Shown here piece after piece: positions 1 through 5,243 of a DNA stretch of 7,309 bases. A program made the translations under genes and the position numbers. The notes under the pieces are model-generated. The model did no database searches. It was not told where the DNA came from and saw nothing but the letters and a program-made list of their open reading frames with translations. The stretch's first letter is position 1. Each line of letters begins with the position of its first letter. The stretch spans positions 1-7,309 of the forward strand of contig CALAEB010000175.1 of assembly GCA_937890875.1 (NCBI GenBank), read 5' to 3'. This DNA comes from an uncultured Anaerolineaceae bacterium (lineage in GTDB: Bacteria; Chloroflexota; Anaerolineae; Anaerolineales; Anaerolineaceae).

Positions 1-824
1 AATTTCCGCACCTGTTGAATTCTTTCTGTGCAGCTTGTAAAATATGCCGTGTCCTGGATTGCCGCGCTTCCGGCAAGCAGCGACAGCCGGTTGATATTAT
101 ATGGGTTGAAGGAAAATTTCATGCTGTTGAGATCGGTGATCAATTCCTCACAGGCAAGCGCGTACCCGATCCTTGCACCAGCAAGATTCCGTGATTTGGA
201 CATCGTCTGGACGACAACGAGATTATCATACCGGTCGATTAGCCGGTAAGCGCTTTGGGCGCCGAAATCCACATAGGCTTCGTCCACAACAACTACATTA
301 TCTGGATTGTTTTTTAAAATAATTTCAATTTCTTCGGGTTTCAGCGCCAGCCCTGTCGGCGTATTGGGATTGGCGAGAAAGATCGTTCCCCCGGCTGGGC
401 AGTAATCCGCTGCCACGACATTCAGATTGCTGTTGAGCGGAGAGATCCGTACCGGTATGCATAATACTTGAGCAAATACCTTGTAAAAGCCGTAGGAAAT
501 ATCCGCGAAACAGGCTGGTATGTTCGAATCGCAGAAAGCTTGAAAACAGAAGAAAAGCAGCTCGTCCGATCCGTTCCCCAGCAAGACATTGGCCCGCTTT
601 ATGCCAAAGTGCGCGGCAATGATGTCGGACGTTTCGCGCGTGTCCGGGTCGGGATAACGGTTAAGCCGTTCAATCTCTGCCCGGTTAATTGCCTCGAACA
701 CACCCGGCGCAGGCGGAAAAGGGCTTTCATTCGTGTTCAGTTTTATAAACTGCCGGTCTTGCGGTTGTTCGCCGGGAACGTAGGGCCGCATGCCCGGAAA
801 CCGGCCGGAAAGAAATTTGCTCAT
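1..824 (-). CDS. hisC: Histidinol-phosphate aminotransferase (HisC), N-terminal 274 residues, cut by the left window edge
   Basis: This is a PLP-dependent fold type I aminotransferase that converts imidazole acetol phosphate and glutamate to histidinol phosphate in histidine biosynthesis (cytoplasmic). Translating the minus strand from the ATG at 824 gives an uninterrupted frame to base 1. Visible family motifs, in order, are KLNTNESPFPP (28-38, substrate/N-terminal motif), RYPDPD (56-61), GNGSDELL (83-90, PLP phosphate region), NPNTPTG (152-158), VDEAYVDF (180-187, with the PLP-contacting Asp and Tyr), and TMSKSRNLAGARIGYA (207-222), where Lys210 is the Schiff-base lysine and Arg218 the expected phosphate contact. 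HisC is usually about 350 residues, so roughly the last 75 lie outside. The start is fixed by a strong Shine-Dalgarno sequence, AAGGTGG, at 836-830, five bases before the ATG. The gene follows hisG after a 142-base gap and is probably in the same operon. Confidence 0.95.
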   Translation of the reverse strand, partial: MSKFLSGRFPGMRPYVPGEQPQDRQFIKLNTNESPFPPAPGVFEAINRAEIERLNRYPDPDTRETSDIIAAHFGIKRANVLLGNGSDELLFFCFQAFCDSNIPACFADISYGFYKVFAQVLCIPVRISPLNSNLNVVAADYCPAGGTIFLANPNTPTGLALKPEEIEIILKNNPDNVVVVDEAYVDFGAQSAYRLIDRYDNLVVVQTMSKSRNLAGARIGYALACEELITDLNSMKFSFNPYNINRLSLLAGSAAIQDTAYFTSCTERIQQVRK

Positions 825-966
825 CGATTCCACCTTACTTCCCTTTGACGTCGAAAAGAAACTGCCTTTTCTCTGTTTCGATAGATCAGGGCCGCTGCAT
901 CAGCGCTGGATATACAGGTAAAAAAACTCTTTTGATCAAAAGAACAACAGTCGCTGGAATTCCTCG
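825..966 (-). other. hisG-hisC spacer with an AT-rich palindrome and T-run (possible weak terminator or attenuator)
   Basis: This is the gap between hisG and hisC. It holds a perfect 16-base palindrome, TCTTTTGATCAAAAGA (928-943), followed on the minus strand by one G and then six T (926-921). That layout resembles a Rho-independent terminator, but the stem has no G or C except one pair and the central GATC, so it would be weak. Its effect could be to lower hisC expression relative to hisZ and hisG. I recognise no protein in the gap and no remnant of hisD. The hisC ribosome binding site lies at its downstream end (830-836). Confidence 0.35.
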
Positions 967-1590
967 TCATGGTTTCAATATCCTTAATAATGCATTCAAC
1001 ATGGTTTGAATTGCCTGCTGCTTGAATTTATAGCTGCTTATGTTTGCAATAAGCAATGCGCTGCTTGGCGCAATATGTTCATATACTTTCAGGTTATTCT
1101 CGCGCAGCGTCGTGCCGGTTTCAACAATATCCACAATCACATCCGAAAGTCCGAGAATAGGGGCAAGTTCTATGGAGCCGTTGAGCTTGATGATGTCAAT
1201 TTCACGGTTACGATTCTGATAATACTGCCTTGCAATGTTGGGGTATTTTGTCGCCACCCGCAGCACAGATTCCCTGTCCTCCTGATAAGCATTCGGAGCG
1301 GCAACGGAAAGTTCACACTGACCCAGACCGAGATCCAGCAGCTCGTATACATCCGGCTGTGTTTCCAGAAGCATATCTTTCCCTGCGACGCCGATGTCCG
1401 CAATCCCCTGTTCCACGTAGATTCCCACGTCCAGCGGCTTAACCAGGAAATACCGTACACCGGTTTTTTCGTCTTCGAAAATTAGTTTGCGGCTTTCATC
1501 GCCGAGTTCGCGGCAAACATATCCGATGGAAGCAAATAACCGGTAGACCTGATCGCCCAGTCTTCCTTTGGGTAAGGCAATATTAATCAC
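967..1590 (-). CDS. hisG: ATP phosphoribosyltransferase, short-form catalytic subunit (HisG-S)
   Basis: HisG catalyses the first step of histidine synthesis, joining ATP and PRPP to give phosphoribosyl-ATP. At 207 residues it is the short form, which lacks the C-terminal ACT-like histidine-sensing domain and needs HisZ to be active; hisZ is directly upstream. Motifs are the N-terminal INIALPKGRLGD (2-13), DVGIYVEQGIADIGVAGKD (54-72), and the PRPP-binding loop VDIVETGTTLREN (153-165). The start codon is GTG at 1590, inside the end of hisZ, giving an 8-base overlap (GTGATTAA) and suggesting translational coupling. A GGAG Shine-Dalgarno motif about seven bases upstream supports that start. The stop is TGA at 969-967. 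The first base pairs of the gene are therefore shared with hisZ, which would keep the two subunits in balanced supply. Confidence 0.96.
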   Translation of the reverse strand: MINIALPKGRLGDQVYRLFASIGYVCRELGDESRKLIFEDEKTGVRYFLVKPLDVGIYVEQGIADIGVAGKDMLLETQPDVYELLDLGLGQCELSVAAPNAYQEDRESVLRVATKYPNIARQYYQNRNREIDIIKLNGSIELAPILGLSDVIVDIVETGTTLRENNLKVYEHIAPSSALLIANISSYKFKQQAIQTMLNALLRILKP

Positions 1591-2710
1591 GTGACTGCTC
1601 CAATAATTTATTTCTGTCCATTCGGTAGATTTTTGCGCTGCCGGAATTTTCCGGCAGCGTCAAAGCTGCACATACACATTTTCCCGCGTTTACAAATTCC
1701 TCAATCACGCAATGGAGCGCAAACAAATCTGATCTTTCATCATATAAAATCACAGTATCGTAACCATTGCGAATCGGCAGTTTCAAATACCGTTCCACCT
1801 CGTCAAAATAAATGGCAAAACCGATCGCCTGAAGATCCGATTTGTGCATGCGCGATAATAAGTAGCCATAGCGCCCGCCGGATAAAACTGTTCTCGGCAC
1901 GCTTTTCACGTAGCCGCGAAAAATCAATCCGTTATAATATTTTGAATCGCTGATGATCGAAAAATCCAGCCGCAGCGCGTTTGAATTTTTGCTTTGTTTA
2001 AATACCGAATAAAGCTGCTCCAGTTCCGCAACCGCCGAACGCATTTTTTGATTGACGGAGATCTCCCGGATTTCTTTCAATGCCATGTCCATGCTGCCGC
2101 TGATACCGGCAAGCGCCAGTAGTCGGTATCCCTGCTTTTTTTCGATTTTATGCTGTGAAATCAACCGGTTCAGCTCATGGATATTTTTACGTTCAATGCA
2201 ATGCAAAAATTCTTTTTTTGCTCCGGCGGTGGCTGAAATACTGTCGAACAGTCCGGTTATAAATCCCATATGTGAAATATCCAGAACGAAAACCGGTTCA
2301 ATGCAGGCCAGACTTTTCAACGCAAGATCGATAATTTCGATATTTGTATACGGTGAAACTTCGCCGATATATTCCAGACCGAGCTGGAATATTTCTTTGT
2401 ATTCCCGGGTTTCCCGCGACATTCGGTACACACTTTCGGTATAATAGACCTTCTCCGGGATATTGGCTGTCGCACGCGTATTTTTTGCGACACTCATAGT
2501 TATGTCCGGTTTTAAAGCCATCAGTTTACCGGAAGGATCGGTGAATGTGATAACTTGACCGTCCGTCAAAAAATCCTTGTTCTCGGCATAAAAATCATAT
2601 TCCTCGAATTTACTCATGCGGAATTTGCGATAACCGTATTGTTCGTATATACTGCGCAGCAGGTAGGCAACCTGTTCGCTTTTTCGAAGCGTTTCCAATT
2701 TAAGCTCCAA
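1583..2710 (-). CDS. hisZ: ATP phosphoribosyltransferase regulatory subunit (HisZ), TTG start
   Basis: HisZ is a catalytically inactive homolog of histidyl-tRNA synthetase that assembles with short HisG, activates it and carries histidine feedback control. The 375-residue product shows the class II synthetase fold. It has ITFTDPSGKLMALKPDIT (54-71), a motif-2-like segment with VYYTESVYR and REYKEIFQLGLEYIG (88-96, 102-116), SKYYNGLIFRGYV (256-268), and a motif-3-like LSGGRYGYLL (276-285) leading to AIGFAIYFDEVERYL. The usual HisRS anticodon-binding domain is absent or reduced, which fits HisZ length. No ATG lies near the N-terminus, and an in-frame stop sits seven codons upstream, so the start must be TTG. 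Either 2710 (preceded by AAGGGG) or 2698 (preceded by GGAG six bases away) is possible. It is the first gene of the operon, directly behind the promoter at 2744-2772. Confidence 0.93.
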   Translation of the reverse strand: MELKLETLRKSEQVAYLLRSIYEQYGYRKFRMSKFEEYDFYAENKDFLTDGQVITFTDPSGKLMALKPDITMSVAKNTRATANIPEKVYYTESVYRMSRETREYKEIFQLGLEYIGEVSPYTNIEIIDLALKSLACIEPVFVLDISHMGFITGLFDSISATAGAKKEFLHCIERKNIHELNRLISQHKIEKKQGYRLLALAGISGSMDMALKEIREISVNQKMRSAVAELEQLYSVFKQSKNSNALRLDFSIISDSKYYNGLIFRGYVKSVPRTVLSGGRYGYLLSRMHKSDLQAIGFAIYFDEVERYLKLPIRNGYDTVILYDERSDLFALHCVIEEFVNAGKCVCAALTLPENSGSAKIYRMDRNKLLEQSRD

Positions 2711-2739
2711 GCCGCTTTGATCCCCTTTTTATGAAATTG

Positions 2740-2786
2740 CTTTATCATAATGCACTTCTTCGTATTAGTCAAGTAAAGTGATAAAG
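2740..2786. repeat. Inverted repeat CTTTATCA / TGATAAAG bracketing the his promoter
   Basis: CTTTATCA at 2740-2747 overlaps the -10 element, and its exact reverse complement TGATAAAG lies at 2779-2786, just upstream of the -35. The 31-base spacer puts the half-site centres about 39 bases apart, close to four helical turns. A repressor dimer or looping pair could bind here. On the minus strand the upstream site also contains two ACTTTA words eight bases apart. This reading is an inference from position and symmetry only. Confidence 0.4.
2744..2772 (-). promoter_or_regulatory. Sigma70-type promoter of the hisZGC operon
   Basis: On the minus strand the -35 element TTGACT (2772-2767) and the -10 element TATGAT (2749-2744) are separated by exactly 17 bases. 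Both match the consensus closely and they are correctly oriented. Transcription would start near 2737, leaving a leader of about 27 bases before the TTG start of hisZ. That is too short for a leader-peptide attenuator, T-box or riboswitch, so control, if any, should act on initiation or on the HisZ protein. Confidence 0.8.
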
Positions 2787-2843
2787 TAATGACGATTTAA
2801 AATATTGATGAATTGGAAGCGTTTGAGATTTGAAAGAATATGG

Positions 2844-2896
2844 CATTTTTACAGTTGTATTTTTCGGAAAAACCGAAAAATACAACTGTAAAAATG
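2844..2896. repeat. Perfect 24-bp inverted repeat with a 5-base A loop (long hairpin)
   Basis: The left arm (2844-2867, beginning CATTTTTACAGTTG) and the right arm (2873-2896, ending CAACTGTAAAAATG) are exact reverse complements, 24 of 24 bases, around the loop AAAAA (2868-2872). It lies between the 3' end of the rhomboid gene and the his promoter. As RNA it would form a very stable hairpin in either direction. It lacks a T-run outside the stem, so it is not a textbook intrinsic terminator, although it may still end the gmk-rhomboid transcript or shield its 3' end. Confidence 0.85.
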
Positions 2897-3077
2897 TTAA
2901 TTTCTGTGAAACAGGATAGGAAAGGACCGGTTCCTGAGTGAATTTATGACAAACAGTTCCGGTAGAAAGCGGAAAACCCGCCTTATGAGAGTTTTTATAA
3001 CATAACTTTTTTTATTCTGTCAGCAATAAAAAGATGCCGGCTGAATTGATGCCCTATACGATACGAACGATCGGCCT
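2897..3077. other. Rhomboid-his intergenic remainder, no gene seen
   Basis: This part of the 2711-3077 gap holds no convincing reading frame on either strand. The only structures seen are the weak hairpin at 2966-2984, an A/T-rich tract around 2990-3014 with a T7 run, and a direct repeat of GATGCC near 3034 and 3049. No promoter could be picked out. Confidence 0.5.
2966..2984 (-). terminator. Weak hairpin, possible end of the gmk-rhomboid transcript
   Basis: Read on the minus strand, AAGGCGG (2984-2978), loop GTTTT, then CCGCTTT (2972-2966) can form a seven-pair stem with one G-U pair, ending in TTTC. It lies about 95 bases past the rhomboid stop. The short T tract makes it a poor intrinsic terminator, and the perfect hairpin at 2844-2896 further downstream is an alternative. 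Confidence 0.3.
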
Positions 3078-3866
3078 CTATAGTGCAATTGCCAGTGCGA
3101 TAAAGAACAGCGTAGTGATCGCGAATGCAGCATAGCGTGATTTTTTTGAGACAGAATCATAAAACTCCAATCCGCTGTGATCACTGTTGATACGGATTTC
3201 CATGACCGGTCCGCTGAGAAAAGCAATGATAGCGCCGCCGATCAGTCCTCCCAGATGCCCCCAGTTATCGATGCCGGAGCGCAGTCCCAGAACCAGATTG
3301 AGCGCGACTACAAACAAAATGTTGGAGATGGTTTTGGAATAATTCCGGATCAATCTTTTGTTCTTGAAAGCAAGGAATCCCTGTGCGGCGATCATGCCGA
3401 AAAGCGCGGTTGAAGCACCCACGGAGATGGTATTCGGTGAGGCTACGTAGGAAACCACGTTTCCGCTGAAACCTGTGATCAGATAAAAAAGCAGAAAATC
3501 CCGGTGTCCGTAGAATGTTTCCAGTTCCGGCCCGATCACATACAGCGCATACATGTTGAACAGCAGATGCATGACGGATCCGTGCAGAAACACCGGCGTG
3601 ATTAAACGCCACCATTGGTGGAATTCTTTGATGCTCGGGCCATATTTCGCCCCGTAAATCAACGGAAGATCAACCCCCAGCTGGTTTTCTGTCAGCATTT
3701 GCACCAGATAAACAAGGACTGTGATCCCGATCAGTACCCAGGTGACAACGGGTTTTGTCTTCCGGCTGCTGACAGAAATCGTTGGTCTTTCCGGCGAAAT
3801 GGGCTCACCGGATGCCGGAGGCAACGGATCCTGCGGATCTTCTCTCGAAAAATTGTATTCGTTCAT
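3078..3866 (-). CDS. Rhomboid family intramembrane serine protease
   Basis: Rhomboids cleave transmembrane proteins within the membrane. This 262-residue protein has a proline-rich cytosolic head (about 1-37) and then about seven hydrophobic segments: roughly 40-57, 97-114, 123-140, 149-166, 180-195, 204-220 and 245-262. This fits the six-helix core plus one extra C-terminal helix. Catalytic features are complete. They are WWRLIT (85-90), FLHGSVMHLLFNMYAL (93-108, with His95, His100 and Asn104 of the oxyanion region), GASTALFG (150-157) with the nucleophile Ser152, and NWGHLGGLIGG (201-211) with the catalytic His204. It should therefore be active. The natural substrate cannot be told from sequence. 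The ATG start overlaps the gmk stop codon by four bases (ATGA), so translation is probably coupled to gmk. The stop is TAG at 3080-3078. Confidence 0.93.
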   Translation of the reverse strand: MNEYNFSREDPQDPLPPASGEPISPERPTISVSSRKTKPVVTWVLIGITVLVYLVQMLTENQLGVDLPLIYGAKYGPSIKEFHQWWRLITPVFLHGSVMHLLFNMYALYVIGPELETFYGHRDFLLFYLITGFSGNVVSYVASPNTISVGASTALFGMIAAQGFLAFKNKRLIRNYSKTISNILFVVALNLVLGLRSGIDNWGHLGGLIGGAIIAFLSGPVMEIRINSDHSGLEFYDSVSKKSRYAAFAITTLFFIALAIAL

Positions 3867-4495
3867 TTATTCTCGACTGAAATCTGATACCGGTTCGACC
3901 GCTGGTGCTCCGCCTGAATAATCGCCAGCACCTTTTCAACAGCGTCATCCAGATTGTCATTAATGACGAGATAATCAAAATTCGGGATGGAGCTTATCTC
4001 TTTGGTCGCTGTTTCAATCCGGTGGCGCAGCTCACTTTCGGTATCACTGCCGCGGTTGATCAATCGTTCGAACCAGGTTTGCGGGTCGGGCGGAACAATA
4101 AAAATGGAAATCGCGTCCGGATAGAAACTCTTCACTTTTTCGGCTCCCTGAATATCGATCCGTAGCAATAAATCTTTCTTTTGGGCAAGCCCCTTTTCGA
4201 TTTCAAATCTGGGCACTCCTTTGAAATCGTCATAAACCTGCGCATATTCGATCATTTCTCCGTTCCTGATCATTGCTTCAAAATCAGGTTTCGTAATGAA
4301 ATGATAATCGACCCCGTCCACTTCTCCGGGACGCATCTTTCTGGTGTTGCATGTGACAACAAAATGGAACTGATAGGCAGGATTTTGCTGTAATTCTTTG
4401 ATGACAGAGTCTTTTCCTGCGCCGGAAGTTCCGGAGATGATGATGACAATTGGCTCCGGTTCCAGGAATTTAAAAAAAGGTAACTGTATATCCAT
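3863..4495 (-). CDS. gmk: Guanylate kinase, plant-organelle/Chloroflexota-like variant
   Basis: Gmk phosphorylates GMP to GDP with ATP, an essential step in guanine nucleotide supply. The 210-residue length is normal. Visible are the P-loop GTSGAGKDS (22-30), TRKMRPGEVDGVDYHF (51-66) with the two GMP-phosphate arginines (52, 55) and Tyr64, IEYA (82-85), IDIQGAEKV (113-121), a lid region RLINRGSDTESEL (144-156), and FDYLVINDNLDDA (173-185). Compared with the yeast enzyme, the Tyr and Ser of the YGS motif are Lys92 and Val94, and the first acid of LDID is Arg112. These changes match a variant I recall from plant organelle and Chloroflexota enzymes (KGIP, LRVDIQGA), so activity is likely. The start ATG at 4495 has AAGGG about six bases upstream. 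It is the first gene of a two-gene unit with the rhomboid gene. No convincing promoter was found upstream. Confidence 0.92.
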   Translation of the reverse strand: MDIQLPFFKFLEPEPIVIIISGTSGAGKDSVIKELQQNPAYQFHFVVTCNTRKMRPGEVDGVDYHFITKPDFEAMIRNGEMIEYAQVYDDFKGVPRFEIEKGLAQKKDLLLRIDIQGAEKVKSFYPDAISIFIVPPDPQTWFERLINRGSDTESELRHRIETATKEISSIPNFDYLVINDNLDDAVEKVLAIIQAEHQRSNRYQISVENK

Positions 4496-4641
4496 TTACA
4501 CCCTTGAAAATTCCAAACGTGCCGTCCAGTTTGGCTGTTTGGTCAGGTTCCGAATGTCTTCTATTGACCGAGGTTCACTCCGCTGTCTTTGCATTTCGGG
4601 CTCCGCGGCAGAATGAAAAGGCAAAAAAGAAAATCGCAGTT

Positions 4642-4672
4642 TTTATTCGAAACAGATCTGCAATTTCGAATT
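4642..4672 (-). repeat. TTCGAA palindromic repeat, copy 1 (minus orientation)
   Basis: Read on the minus strand this is AATTCGAAAT, then TGCA, GATC, TG, and TTTCGAATAAA, 31 bases. The two TTCGAA cores are 19 bases apart. It contains an 8-base palindrome, CAGATCTG, at its centre. It aligns well with copy 2, sharing the first ten bases, the central GATC and the last eleven bases. Confidence 0.7.
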
Positions 4673-4774
4673 CCTGGCTTGATAAGTGATAATCCGGAAC
4701 AAGCAACCGGTGCTCTGTGGTTCTGTTGCTTTATTCAGGAGAGCTCCCGAAATTCCGAATCCCCAATGAACAGC

Positions 4775-4806
4775 AATTCGAAATTTGAATGATCTTTTCG
4801 AATAAA
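4775..4806 (+). repeat. TTCGAA palindromic repeat, copy 2 (plus orientation)
   Basis: This is AATTCGAAAT, then TTGAAT, GATC, T, and TTTCGAATAAA, 32 bases. The cores are 20 bases apart. It is the same element as copy 1 in the opposite orientation, with two extra bases before GATC and one fewer after it. Ten bases further on lies the perfect hairpin at 4817-4853. Confidence 0.7.
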
Positions 4807-4816
4807 GAGGAAAAAT

Positions 4817-4853
4817 CTGTTGTTGTTTTGCGCAAAGCGCAAAACAACAACAG
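4817..4853. repeat. Perfect 17-bp inverted repeat with an AAA loop, centred between two TTCGAA cores
   Basis: CTGTTGTTGTTTTGCGC (4817-4833) and GCGCAAAACAACAACAG (4837-4853) are exact reverse complements around AAA. TTCGAA cores lie 14 bases to the left (4797-4802) and 16 bases to the right (4870-4875). The flanks between are themselves partly complementary, so the whole of about 4797-4875 forms one imperfect palindrome. There is no T-run outside the stem on either strand, so it is not a standard terminator. Confidence 0.85.
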
Positions 4854-4865
4854 AGAACCTTTCCC

Positions 4866-4879
4866 ATATTTCGAAATGC
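4866..4879. repeat. Lone TTCGAA core (half repeat)
   Basis: ATTTCGAAAT at 4868-4877 is a perfect 10-base palindrome identical to one end of the three repeats, but no second core lies 19-20 bases away. It forms the right outer edge of the palindrome centred on the hairpin at 4817-4853. Confidence 0.5.
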
Positions 4880-4957
4880 TGCCTATATATATGCTTTTGA
4901 TTATAATTGAACCAGATCCGGAAAATGTACTTGCCGGAGAAACAGGTTACTGACCGC

Positions 4958-4987
4958 AATTCGAAAGGGATCCCTTTATTTCGAATT
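4958..4987 (-). repeat. TTCGAA palindromic repeat, copy 3 (minus orientation)
   Basis: Read on the minus strand this is AATTCGAAAT, AAAGG, GATC, CC, and TTTCGAATT, 30 bases. The cores are 20 bases apart and enclose a 12-base near-palindrome around GGGATCCC. It is the most symmetric of the three copies. Its left end, as CCGCAATTCG, recurs inverted at 5086-5095. Confidence 0.7.
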
Positions 4988-5243
4988 ATGAAGAGAAATA
5001 TTTGCGGTTCCCTGTTTTTTTTGTGAAGCGAAAAGGGTATAAAACCTCAGATTTTCCAGTTCTGTTCAAAAAATCCCTGGATCTCCGAATTGCGGGGTAC
5101 CTTGAGCTATCAGGGCCGCAGGTTGAAAATGTTCTGTTTCTTTTAGGCACCTCAACAATCCGGGAAAAATCGAAATCCACCGTTTTATTCAGGAACAACT
5201 GTCATGATTCTGACGGACGGAAAAGCCGGATCAGGACCGAACA

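Larger units (their letters stand above)
4496..5243. other. 748-base structured intergenic region between gmk and the zinc-ribbon gene; no gene
   Basis: This gap separates the leftward gmk from the rightward gene at 5244, so it should hold two divergent promoters. No frame in it gives a recognisable protein or a good start with a ribosome binding site. It contains seven TTCGAA cores, arranged mostly as three palindromic repeats (4642-4672, 4775-4806, 4958-4987) plus one alone at 4870-4875. It also holds a perfect hairpin (4817-4853) and a T8 run (5015-5022). A 10-base inverted match joins CCGCAATTCG (4954-4963) to CGAATTGCGG (5086-5095). TATAAT (4902-4907) and TATAAA (5038-5043) are possible -10 elements for rightward transcription, but neither has a good -35. 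Confidence 0.6.

Noticed and set aside
468..848. Long open frame on the plus strand
   Set aside because: It is antisense to hisC, which has all its motifs, and its translation resembles no protein family I know.
825..890. Minus-strand frame ending in a TGA that overlaps the hisC ATG
   Set aside because: It has no ATG, GTG or TTG start with a ribosome site and no recognisable content, so it is likely a chance frame in the spacer.
3863..4495. Inactive guanylate kinase because of the changed pocket residues
   Set aside because: The ATP site and key arginines are intact and the changes match a known variant group, so loss of function is not supported.
4902..4907. TATAAT as promoter for the zinc-ribbon gene
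   Set aside because: No acceptable -35 element lies 16 to 18 bases upstream and the leader would exceed 300 bases; it is noted only as a possibility.
4643..4959. Two overlapping minus-strand frames of 74 residues
   Set aside because: They run through the palindromic repeats and the hairpin, are in different frames, and look like chance frames in repeat DNA.
4642..4987. CRISPR array
   Set aside because: The repeats are in mixed orientation, unevenly spaced (about 100 to 150 bases apart) and themselves palindromic with variable centres; there are no uniform spacers and no cas genes.
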